Shown here piece after piece: positions 1 to 5,201 of a stretch of DNA of 20,721 bases. Below the pieces are notes generated by a model, which saw nothing but the letters and a program-made list of their open reading frames with translations, was not told the DNA's origin and did not search any database. Every line of letters begins with the position of its first letter. Positions within the stretch are counted from its first letter, which is position 1. The translations under genes and the position numbers were made by a program. The DNA is from UBA668 sp041178405 (lineage in GTDB: Bacteria > Actinomycetota > Acidimicrobiia > Acidimicrobiales > Ilumatobacteraceae), in contig JBEGVK010000164.1 of assembly GCA_041178405.1 (NCBI GenBank), positions 1 to 20,721 on the forward strand, given 5' to 3'.

Positions 1-384
1 CCACTCACCCTGGCGCGCTCGATCAGCGGCGATCCCCCGTCGCCCGTCGACCTCACCAATGCCATCGGCCTCGTGGCCGACCACCTCGACGATCTCGACC
101 GCGAGATGCCCGAGGTGCTCCTCGTACCGCAGATCAGCCTCGCTGGCCACGGCATCGCCGCCCTCGCCGATGTCGAGCTCGGTGCCCCGGCGTCACTTCC
201 CGTCGAATTCACGCGGCAGGCAGCCGAGGAGATCTTCCGCACCCTCGCCACCGAGACGGCAGCCGATCGCTCGCTCAATCCCGGCCTCGGCGAACCCTGG
301 GTTCACGACATCCTCGGCACCTGCTGTGCGCTCGTCGCCGTCATGCGCCACTTCAAGCTCGACGCCATCACGCTGGCTGCCTGA
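1..384 (+). CDS. Ppx/GppA-family phosphatase, C-terminal end (5' truncated)
   Basis: This is an open frame from base 1 to the TGA at 382-384; the start lies outside the window, so only the last 127 residues are seen. The end matches the pattern of Ppx/GppA phosphatases (exopolyphosphatase / pppGpp phosphohydrolase). A Leu-Ala-Gly-His-Gly stretch followed by AALADVELG sits where the family has its LAGT..T.AA..LG segment. It is followed by AAEEIFRTLATETAADRSLNPGL and a final helix CCALVAVMRHFKLDAITLAA, equivalent to the family's A..IL..++....+.++.+S segment. The ATP/phosphate loops of the actin-like fold are not in view, so activity cannot be judged. The usual LAGT motif has become LAGH. The stop codon overlaps the ATG of the acetyltransferase by one base, implying translational coupling. 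The family call rests on a diverged C-terminus. Confidence 0.6.
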   Translation, partial: PLTLARSISGDPPSPVDLTNAIGLVADHLDDLDREMPEVLLVPQISLAGHGIAALADVELGAPASLPVEFTRQAAEEIFRTLATETAADRSLNPGLGEPWVHDILGTCCALVAVMRHFKLDAITLAA

Positions 385-1001
385 TGCGCGACCATCCGTC
401 GTCCCCGCTCGGCGCAGTGCGCCTGTATGGGCGGCGCGTGATGCTGCGCCCGCTCGCACCGGCCGACTGGAGCCAATGGCACGAGGTACGCCAGCGCAAC
501 GAGTCGTGGCTCGTTCCCTGGGAGCCCCTGCGCCCCGCCGGCATGCTCGATCCCACCCGCGACCGCGATGCCTACATGTCGAGGTGCCACGCTCGCGACC
601 GCGACCGGCAGTCGGGCATCGCCTACGGCTTCGGACTGTTCGTCGGGCCCGACCTTGCTGGCGAGGTGAACCTCAACGGCATCGTCCGCGGCGCCCTGCA
701 GGGTGCCACGATCGGCTACTGGATCGACCAGGCCAAGGCAGGCAACCGGTATGTCGCCGAGGCCGTCGTGGTGACGTTGCGCTTCGCCTTCGAACAACTG
801 CACCTGCACCGAGTCGAGATCTGCATCGTGCCGCGCAATCGCAACAGCCACCGCGTCGTCGAGGTGCTCGGACTCCGTGACGAGGGCACTGCACAGCGGT
901 TCCTCGAGATCAACGGAGTCTGGGAGGACCACGTCCGCTATGCCATCACCGCCGAGGAATGGGACGCTCGGCGCGACGAACTGAGCCGCGCCTGGCTGTG
1001 A
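384..1001 (+). CDS. GNAT N-acetyltransferase, RimJ/RimL type
   Basis: This 205-residue protein probably transfers an acetyl group from acetyl-CoA to an amine, possibly a protein N-terminus as RimJ/RimL enzymes do. It opens with the typical RLYGRRVMLRPLAPADW strand-helix and has a central GYWIDQAKAGNRYVAEAV segment (acetyl-CoA pyrophosphate loop region). It ends with HRVEICIVPRNRNSHRVVEVLGL, the P.N..S..v.eklGf signature near the CoA thiol. Length is normal for the family. Its ATG overlaps the stop of the upstream phosphatase gene (TGATG) and no promoter is visible, so the two are read as one operon. It converges on the small His-rich gene with no spacer. A 5-bp GCCTG/CAGGC hairpin straddles its stop. 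The substrate cannot be told from sequence. Confidence 0.85.
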   Translation: MRDHPSSPLGAVRLYGRRVMLRPLAPADWSQWHEVRQRNESWLVPWEPLRPAGMLDPTRDRDAYMSRCHARDRDRQSGIAYGFGLFVGPDLAGEVNLNGIVRGALQGATIGYWIDQAKAGNRYVAEAVVVTLRFAFEQLHLHRVEICIVPRNRNSHRVVEVLGLRDEGTAQRFLEINGVWEDHVRYAITAEEWDARRDELSRAWL

Positions 1002-1316
1002 TCAGGCCTGCTCGGCGATGAGCCGGTAGGCCCGGGCCCGGGCCCGGCGAGCGGCCGAGCGCCGCTTCCACGACTTCATCTTCCAGTGCCGAAGTCGCTT
1101 CGGACCGCTGGTGGCACCGTGATGCTCGTGGTGATGGTGCTCAGGAACCCACGCCCTGCCTGGCTCATGGACCTCATCAGGCTCGAGGCCGGCCCGCACC
1201 TGCGTCGCGACTGCGTGCAGTTCGCTGTGGATGCGGTGCCGTTCGTTGTGGGCGTGGGCTCGCAGGTCCATCTTGGGCGGCGGAACCGCCTCGAGGCTGC
1301 GGTGGCGCTGACTCAT
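1002..1316 (-). CDS. Small His-rich, basic protein of unknown function
   Basis: This is a 104-residue protein that I do not recognise. It has 14 histidines, including the run EHHHHEHH at residues 59-66, and an Arg/Lys-rich C-terminal third (around 73-97, RHWKMKSWKRRSAARRARAR). It has no signal peptide or membrane segment. The ATG at 1316 is chosen because GGGGAGG lies 5 nt upstream (1322-1328); an in-frame GTG at 1346 would overlap the likely -10 box (1345-1350). The His cluster could bind a transition metal and the basic tail could bind nucleic acid, but both are inferences from composition. The stop abuts the stop of the convergent acetyltransferase gene. A strong RBS plus a recognisable promoter argue that it is really expressed, unlike a chance frame in GC-rich DNA. 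Confidence 0.6.
   Translation of the reverse strand: MSQRHRSLEAVPPPKMDLRAHAHNERHRIHSELHAVATQVRAGLEPDEVHEPGRAWVPEHHHHEHHGATSGPKRLRHWKMKSWKRRSAARRARARAYRLIAEQA
1029..1044. repeat. 16-bp perfect GGGCCC palindrome
   Basis: Positions 1029-1044 read GGCCCGGGCCCGGGCC, which is its own reverse complement. It lies in the 3' part of the His-rich gene (coding the Arg-Ala repeats) and 28 bases downstream of the acetyltransferase stop. It could fold in either transcript, or simply reflect low-complexity Arg/Ala codons. Confidence 0.5.
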
Positions 1317-1321
1317 GAGTA

Positions 1322-1328
1322 CCTCCCC
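1322..1328 (-). promoter_or_regulatory. Strong Shine-Dalgarno (GGGGAGG) for the His-rich gene
   Basis: On the minus strand GGGGAGG is followed by 5 nt and then ATG (1316). It is one of only two clear Shine-Dalgarno sequences at a transcription-unit start in the window, and it decides the start codon of the His-rich protein. Confidence 0.7.
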
Positions 1329-1344
1329 TGCTGGGCCTGAGCTC

Positions 1345-1373
1345 ACGGTACGCCCGAGGCGCGTGCCTGACCA
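1345..1373 (-). promoter_or_regulatory. Candidate promoter of the His-rich gene
   Basis: Reading the minus strand, TGGTCA (1373-1368, four of six matches to TTGACA) is followed by a 17-nt spacer and TACCGT (1350-1345). Transcription would start near 1338, leaving a leader of about 21 nt that carries the GGGGAGG ribosome site. An A/T-rich patch at 1386-1404, unusual in this DNA, lies just upstream and could act as an UP element. The match is by eye only. Confidence 0.45.
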
Positions 1374-1410
1374 GCACCATCAGGTAACAAAAATGCGCGC
1401 TTTTGGCGAC

Positions 1411-2166
1411 CTACTGCTTCGACGAGATCCGCTGCTGCAGCGCAGCGATTCGCTCGGCGAACCACGGCTGTCGAGTGCTCCACACCTGCGGCGTGAGCTC
1501 TCGCTCGACCGCCTCGGGATGGGTCGCCACATCGGCCATCGCCGCGATCGTGCGCTTCACCTCGATGAGCAGTTCGCGCGGTGCGCTCGCAGCACGGGCT
1601 GCCATCTCGTGCGCCGCTGCCAGCAACTGGTCGTCGTCGACGCAGCGGTGCACCAGGCCGACGCGCTCGGCCTCGGCGCCGTCCATGATCTCCCCGAACA
1701 CCACCGAGGCGAACGCAGCCTGCGGGCCGGCGATACGCCGCAGCATCCAGGTATGGCCACCGCCGGGGTGGATGCCGATCTGCAGGAATCGGGTGTCGAA
1801 CCGCGCCCGCCGCGCAGCGAGGCGTACGTCGCAGCCGAGGGCGAGGTTCATGCCGGCGCCCACTGCAGCACCATTCACCGCCGCCAGTGTGGGCAGCGGA
1901 CTGCGAGCGATGCGCAGGAATCCCTCGTAGATGCCGCCGAGACTCTCCTTGGTGGCCTCGGCGAGATTGCCGAGGTTGGCGCCAGCGCAGAAGGCGGGGG
2001 CAGCCCCGGTGACAACGACCGCCCCGATCGACGGATCGGCCTCGGCCGCGTCCATCGCCTCGACGATCTCGGCGACCATCGGTGCCGTGAGCGTGTTGCG
2101 CTCGGACGGATTGTTCAGCGTGAGCGTGGCGACGCCGTCGGCGACATCGACAAGGACGAGTGACAT
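1411..2166 (-). CDS. Crotonase-superfamily protein (enoyl-CoA hydratase/isomerase-like)
   Basis: This 251-residue protein has a full crotonase fold. It shows LTLNNPSERNTLT near the N-terminus, the first oxyanion-hole strand AFCAGANLG (58-66) and the second oxyanion element NGAAVGAGMNLALGCD (98-113). The segment FDTRFLQIGIHPGGGHTWMLRRIAG (123-147) follows. The family binds acyl-CoA thioesters and stabilises an enolate. The two glutamates that add water in classical hydratases (Glu144 and Glu164 of the rat enzyme) align with Asn107 and Phe127, so simple hydration is unlikely; isomerase, hydrolase or another crotonase chemistry is possible. The ATG at 2166 is preferred over upstream extensions because TACGGT ends 6 nt before it. 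It is divergent from the 192-residue unknown protein and appears monocistronic. Confidence 0.88.
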   Translation of the reverse strand: MSLVLVDVADGVATLTLNNPSERNTLTAPMVAEIVEAMDAAEADPSIGAVVVTGAAPAFCAGANLGNLAEATKESLGGIYEGFLRIARSPLPTLAAVNGAAVGAGMNLALGCDVRLAARRARFDTRFLQIGIHPGGGHTWMLRRIAGPQAAFASVVFGEIMDGAEAERVGLVHRCVDDDQLLAAAHEMAARAASAPRELLIEVKRTIAAMADVATHPEAVERELTPQVWSTRQPWFAERIAALQQRISSKQ

Positions 2167-2172
2167 GCCATC

Positions 2173-2178
2173 ACCGTA
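2173..2178 (-). promoter_or_regulatory. -10-like TACGGT for the crotonase gene (leaderless)
   Basis: On the minus strand TACGGT is followed by exactly 6 nt and the ATG at 2166, so transcription would begin at or next to the start codon. No Shine-Dalgarno sequence is present. It forms one arm of an 8-bp inverted repeat with the -10 box of the divergent gene. Confidence 0.5.
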
Positions 2179-2207
2179 GTTCGGCGCACCGCCGTCCGCT
2201 CCCCCGC

Positions 2208-2213
2208 TACGGT
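2208..2213 (+). promoter_or_regulatory. -10-like TACGGT for the 192-aa gene (leaderless)
   Basis: TACGGT is followed by 8 nt and the GTG at 2222. It is the mirror image of the minus-strand box at 2173-2178: CACCGTAG (2172-2179) and CTACGGTG (2207-2214) form a perfect 8-bp inverted repeat with 27 bp between the arms. Confidence 0.45.
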
Positions 2214-2221
2214 GCGGAACC

Positions 2222-2800
2222 GTGCTCGACCATGTCTTCACCGACGCCATCAGCGCGCTGCGCGATGCCTTCGCTGCGGCGTACCTCGAGCGCCAGCCGT
2301 TCGAGGAGCACTTCCAGGCCGACGTACTGCTCGGCGACCTCACGTGGGAGACCAGCTACGGCCTCCCCGGCGAGGGACTGCCGCCGAACGTGGTCGCCCA
2401 CATCACCTTCGACTGGCCTACGTGGAGCCAGACCGCGTACCGGCAGTGGTACGTCGACGAGGTGCTCGAGCGACTCCCGGCAATCGAGATCGAGGTGGCA
2501 TTCCGGGTGCAGAACCTCGACCGGCCGCCCGACGGCCCGGCCGTGATTGCGATCACGCCGGAGACCAGCCCGCTCATCGGTGACGGGCGCCTCGAACGCG
2601 CCGGCGTGACGCTCGAGACAGCCCTCGCCGCCGACGGGACAGCAGGCACCGAGCACGCTGTCGAGATCACCTACGAGGGCCTCTATGAACTTGCCGAGTC
2701 GACCCTCGCCGATGGCGCGAGCGAACTGCTCGACGAGCACTTCGGCGCCCTTGGCGGCTGGATTGCGGCAACCCTCGTGAAGCTGGCCGACATCAGATGA
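2222..2800 (+). CDS. Conserved-looking hypothetical protein, 192 aa
   Basis: I do not recognise this protein. It is acidic and soluble-looking, without signal peptide or membrane helix. The N-terminus (VFTDAISALRDAFAAAYLERQPFEEHF) looks helical. The middle (residues 32-115) alternates hydrophobic strands with Trp- and Tyr-containing turns (DLTWETSYGLP, FDWPTWSQTAYRQWYVDEVLERL), and the C-terminus returns to helices (YELAESTLADGASELLDEHF). Codon-position GC bias looks typical of a real gene. The GTG at 2222 is chosen because TACGGT ends 8 nt upstream; no in-frame ATG lies nearby. It is divergent from the crotonase gene (55-bp spacer) and convergent with queF (36-bp gap), so it is its own transcription unit. 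Sharing a mirrored promoter with the crotonase may mean co-regulation, but no shared function can be claimed. Confidence 0.7.
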   Translation: MLDHVFTDAISALRDAFAAAYLERQPFEEHFQADVLLGDLTWETSYGLPGEGLPPNVVAHITFDWPTWSQTAYRQWYVDEVLERLPAIEIEVAFRVQNLDRPPDGPAVIAITPETSPLIGDGRLERAGVTLETALAADGTAGTEHAVEITYEGLYELAESTLADGASELLDEHFGALGGWIAATLVKLADIR

Positions 2801-2836
2801 ACGTGCACTCGGGCAGCACTGCAGCGAGCGGCAGCG

Positions 2837-3235
2837 TCACGGTGCCGAGGACGCCCTGAGCTCGGCCACAGCCGTCACCTCGATGCCGCCACGGGGCCGC
2901 TGGGTGAGACGCACCGTCACCCGGGCCGGCGTCGCTGCACGCATCATCTCTGCGGCGATCTCGCCGGCCAGTGCCTCGGCGAATACCGCCCGGTCTCGGA
3001 ACCCCCACAGGTAGAGCTTGAGGCTCTTCGACTCGATACACCATTGGCGGGGTTCGTACTCGATCTCGACCGAACTGAGATCGGGCTGTTCAGTGACGGG
3101 GCACATCGAGCTCACTTCGTCGCTCACCATGCGCACGATGGTGACGTTCGCCGGCGCAGGGAAGACTTCGACATGGTCGATCGCATGGCGCACGGTGGCG
3201 CCGAGGACGGTGAGACGCGAGGTATCGGTCGACAT
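2837..3235 (-). CDS. queF: QueF-type NADPH-dependent preQ0 reductase, variant active site
   Basis: The family reduces the nitrile of 7-cyano-7-deazaguanine (preQ0) to the amine preQ1 with two NADPH on the way to queuosine in tRNA. The 132-residue protein has CPVTEQPD with the nucleophilic Cys45 and Asp52 (Cys55/Asp62 in Bacillus subtilis). It also has the QueF signature ESKSLK (68-73) and PRGGI (114-118). Spacing from Cys to the substrate-binding Glu is the same 42 residues as in B. subtilis (Glu87 here). The residue before that Glu, His96 in B. subtilis, is Ala86. The C-terminus stops soon after PRGGI, so the protein is shorter than the 165-residue B. subtilis enzyme. TACCCT ends 7 nt before the ATG. 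No queC, queD or queE is in the window. It is divergent from upp. Confidence 0.85.
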   Translation of the reverse strand: MSTDTSRLTVLGATVRHAIDHVEVFPAPANVTIVRMVSDEVSSMCPVTEQPDLSSVEIEYEPRQWCIESKSLKLYLWGFRDRAVFAEALAGEIAAEMMRAATPARVTVRLTQRPRGGIEVTAVAELRASSAP

Positions 3236-3242
3236 TCGCCAC

Positions 3243-3248
3243 AGGGTA
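3243..3248 (-). promoter_or_regulatory. -10-like TACCCT for queF (leaderless)
   Basis: On the minus strand TACCCT is followed by GTGGCGA (7 nt) and the ATG at 3235. There is no Shine-Dalgarno sequence. The spacing fits a transcript starting at the A of the ATG. Confidence 0.5.
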
Positions 3249-3279
3249 CGGGTTGCCCCGCCGAGTGCCCCACGTCTGG

Positions 3280-3285
3280 CACACT
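3280..3285 (+). promoter_or_regulatory. Weak -10-like CACACT for upp
   Basis: CACACT keeps the A at position 2 and T at position 6 of TANNNT and ends 7 nt before the upp ATG (3293). It lacks the first T, so it is weaker than the others; it is listed because the spacing is the same and no ribosome site is visible. Confidence 0.3.
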
Positions 3286-3292
3286 CGCCGCC

Positions 3293-3940
3293 ATGACGGT
3301 CACCCTCCATGTCGTCGACCATCCGCTCGCCGCCGACGCCCTCAGCCGGCTGCGCTCTGTCGACGCCCCCACCTCCACCTTCCGTGCCGAGCTCGAGCGG
3401 CTCGGCCTCGTGCTGCTCACCGAGGCGACCCGCACCCTCCGCACGCTGCGCGTCACCGTGCAGACGCCGCTGGCCACCACCGCCGGCCGCCGGCTCGAGA
3501 TGCCGCCGGTGCTGGTGCCGGTGCTGCGGGCCGGCGTCGGGTTCCTCGGCGCCGCCACGGCGCTCGTACCCGATGCCGAGGTGGGCTTCGTCGGCGTGAG
3601 CCGCAACGAGCTCACGCACCGACCCGAGCAGTACGTCAACAAGCTCCCCGACACGCTGATCGGGCGCACCTGCATCGTGCTCGACCCGATGCTCGCTACC
3701 GGCGGCTCGCTCGCCCACACCTGCCGTCTGCTGGTCGAACGCGGCGCCGACACACCCATCGTGGTCGTCTGCGCCCTCGCCGCACCTGAGGGTCTCCGCC
3801 AACTCGAGACCGAGCTCGACGGCGCAGCGCATGACGTCGTCGTGTTCACGGCATCGCTCGACGACCGCTTGAATGAGGCGGCGTTCATCGTGCCCGGCCT
3901 CGGCGATGCAGGCGACCGACTCTTCGGCCGGCCCGGCTGA
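3293..3940 (+). CDS. upp: Uracil phosphoribosyltransferase
   Basis: This enzyme joins uracil to PRPP to make UMP in pyrimidine salvage in the cytoplasm. The 215-residue length is typical. The sequence carries the PRPP-binding loop VLDPMLATGGS (129-139), the family's VPVLRAGVGFL segment (76-85) and the C-terminal uracil-binding signature FIVPGLGDAGDRLFG (198-212). The region RNELTHRPEQYVNKLP (104-119) also fits. The ATG at 3293 gives the usual N-terminus (MTVTLHVVDHPLAADALSRLR). It is divergent from queF with 57 bp between starts and convergent with the SGNH hydrolase gene, behind which lie a PGM2-type mutase and an adenosine-kinase-like gene, a plausible salvage neighbourhood. A GC-rich hairpin overlaps the stop codon. 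Confidence 0.96.
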   Translation: MTVTLHVVDHPLAADALSRLRSVDAPTSTFRAELERLGLVLLTEATRTLRTLRVTVQTPLATTAGRRLEMPPVLVPVLRAGVGFLGAATALVPDAEVGFVGVSRNELTHRPEQYVNKLPDTLIGRTCIVLDPMLATGGSLAHTCRLLVERGADTPIVVVCALAAPEGLRQLETELDGAAHDVVVFTASLDDRLNEAAFIVPGLGDAGDRLFGRPG

Positions 3941-3948
3941 TCGGGCCG
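3929..3948. terminator. GC hairpin without U-tract between upp and the SGNH gene
   Basis: CGGCCCG (3929-3935) and CGGGCCG (3942-3948) form a perfect 7-bp all-GC stem around a 6-nt loop that holds most of the upp stop codon. It lies between two convergent genes whose stops are 17 bp apart, so it could end transcription in both directions. No T-run follows on either strand, so intrinsic termination is uncertain. Confidence 0.4.
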
Positions 3949-3957
3949 CCCCGACCC

Positions 3958-5187
3958 TCAGGCCAGCGACATCACCGGCTCACCCGCTGCGGTGAGCCCG
4001 AGCGCCGATCGCGTGCACGTGCCGCCACGCGGCGAGCCGTTGTTCCACGCCTGGCGCACGCAGTTGCGGACGGCCTTCTGGCCCCACCAGTTCGGGTGGA
4101 GGCTCTCCTGCACCGAGTAGGGGCCGCCAATCGTCGACAGCGTGCGGATCTGCGCAACCCATTCAGTGGCGTCGGCCGCGCCCGTGGCGGTCCACGTGCC
4201 AAGACCGGTGGCCTCCATCAGTTTCACGGTGCTCTCGCAGAGTCGCCGTCCGTTGAGTGCCGACGCGATGTTCAGCACCCGCACGTTCCCGGCGGTGTTC
4301 GCAGCATTCGCTGCATTGACGACGGCACCGTTGATGCGAGTCAGGGCTGTGGCGTTCGCCCAGTCGGCGTCGCGGTTCCAGAAGCCGCAGCCTCCAGTCG
4401 ACTGCCGGGTGAAGCCGGTCTGCGAATAGCGGAACCCGCTGCCGTTGGGAATCGGCGACGGATAGGTCTGCACCACGATGGTGTACTGCGACGTCGCGTA
4501 TCCGGCATTCGACATTGCTCGCTTCACATTGTCGATCGAGCCCTTGATCGCATTGGTCTGCGCCGTGATGTTCGACTTGGTGAAGTTCGACGAGACGATG
4601 CTGTCGTCGTAGCAGTAGTTCGGGAACAGGCTCGATGAGGTGAGGAAGTTCGTGACGCAGCGCTGCACGATCGTGGCGAAGTTGAAGTTGTTGCCGCCGA
4701 TCGACAGCACGACCATGCGCACGTTGTTGCTGGCTGCGAACTGCTGCAACATCAGTGCCTGTCCCATTCGCCCGCCGGAGTTGTAGAAGTCGATCCCCGG
4801 CTTGTACGTACCGTCGCTCGACACGGTTGTCGACGTCTTCGCTCCCGAGCACGCCAGGTTGAGGCTGTTCACCGACGATCCGTTGGCGGCGGTGCCGATG
4901 TGGATCTCTGCGGCGGTGCTGCGGTGGCAGCCGGCGATCGTCTCGGAGGTGCCCCCGTTGTCGAGATAGGCGGTCGGGCCTCCGGCATCGACCGAGGCCG
5001 AACTCGAGTTGCTGTTGCCGGCCCAGCGGCCCGCCTCGCCCGAGATGTACGAATCGCCGAGGCTGACCACCCACGGCGTGCCACTGCCCGGTCCGTCGGC
5101 GACCGCCGGTACCGCGCCGGGGAGGGCGGCCAGTGCCACGGCCGGCACGAAGAGTGCTGCAACTGCTACGGAGAGAGGCCTGCGCAT
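3958..5187 (-). CDS. Secreted SGNH/GDSL-type hydrolase
   Basis: This is a 409-residue exported esterase/lipase-like protein. It has a Sec signal peptide (MRRPL, then a hydrophobic run, probable cleavage after AVA at residue 30). The SGNH blocks follow: GDSYISGE with nucleophile Ser46, LACSGA with Gly115, GGNNFNF with Asn166/167, and SLHPN with catalytic His364. The usual Asp three residues before the His is Glu361. Eight cysteines, all in the mature part, could form four disulfides, in line with an extracellular enzyme. The middle is rich in Ser, Asn and Thr, unlike its neighbours but common in secreted proteins. It lies 11 bp after the mutase stop, yet a TAGGGT box overlapping that stop ends 8 nt before its ATG, so it may be transcribed separately. 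The natural ester or glycan substrate is unknown. Confidence 0.88.
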   Translation of the reverse strand: MRRPLSVAVAALFVPAVALAALPGAVPAVADGPGSGTPWVVSLGDSYISGEAGRWAGNSNSSSASVDAGGPTAYLDNGGTSETIAGCHRSTAAEIHIGTAANGSSVNSLNLACSGAKTSTTVSSDGTYKPGIDFYNSGGRMGQALMLQQFAASNNVRMVVLSIGGNNFNFATIVQRCVTNFLTSSSLFPNYCYDDSIVSSNFTKSNITAQTNAIKGSIDNVKRAMSNAGYATSQYTIVVQTYPSPIPNGSGFRYSQTGFTRQSTGGCGFWNRDADWANATALTRINGAVVNAANAANTAGNVRVLNIASALNGRRLCESTVKLMEATGLGTWTATGAADATEWVAQIRTLSTIGGPYSVQESLHPNWWGQKAVRNCVRQAWNNGSPRGGTCTRSALGLTAAGEPVMSLA

Positions 5188-5195
5188 GGCCCCGT

Positions 5196-5201
5196 ACCCT
5201 A
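5196..5201 (-). promoter_or_regulatory. -10-like TAGGGT before the SGNH hydrolase gene
   Basis: On the minus strand TAGGGT, whose first three bases are the stop codon of the upstream mutase, is followed by ACGGGGCC (8 nt) and the ATG at 5187. The same hexamer occurs before the kinase gene of this cluster (7827-7832). The GGGG next to the ATG could instead be a weak ribosome site. Confidence 0.4.

Noticed and set aside
59..880. Plus-strand frame of 273 residues over the phosphatase end and the acetyltransferase gene
   Set aside because: Ser/Pro/Arg-rich low-complexity translation in the wrong frame of two recognisable genes.
384..1316. Acetyltransferase plus small basic protein as a GNAT toxin-antitoxin pair
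   Set aside because: The genes are convergent, not in one operon; the acetyltransferase is a 205-residue RimJ/RimL type, and the small protein has no ribbon-helix-helix features.
1317..1346. GTG at 1346 as the start of the His-rich protein
   Set aside because: It falls on the -10-like box TACCGT, and the ATG at 1316 has a GGGGAGG ribosome site at ideal distance.
1386..1404. A/T-rich patch (A5, GCGCGC, T4) as an intrinsic terminator of the crotonase gene
   Set aside because: Only a 4-bp A:T stem can form around the GC core, too weak for a terminator; it is better read as a possible UP element of the downstream promoter.
2844..2866. GCCGAG/CTCGGC inverted repeat as terminator of the 192-aa gene
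   Set aside because: Only 6 bp with an 11-nt loop inside the queF coding end and no U-tract; expected by chance at this GC content.
2837..3235. Part of a 7-deazaguanine DNA-modification (dpd-like) island or archaeosine pathway
   Set aside because: No dpd, queC, queD, queE or tgt-like gene is nearby, and the NADPH signature ESKSLK points to an ordinary housekeeping-type preQ0 reductase.
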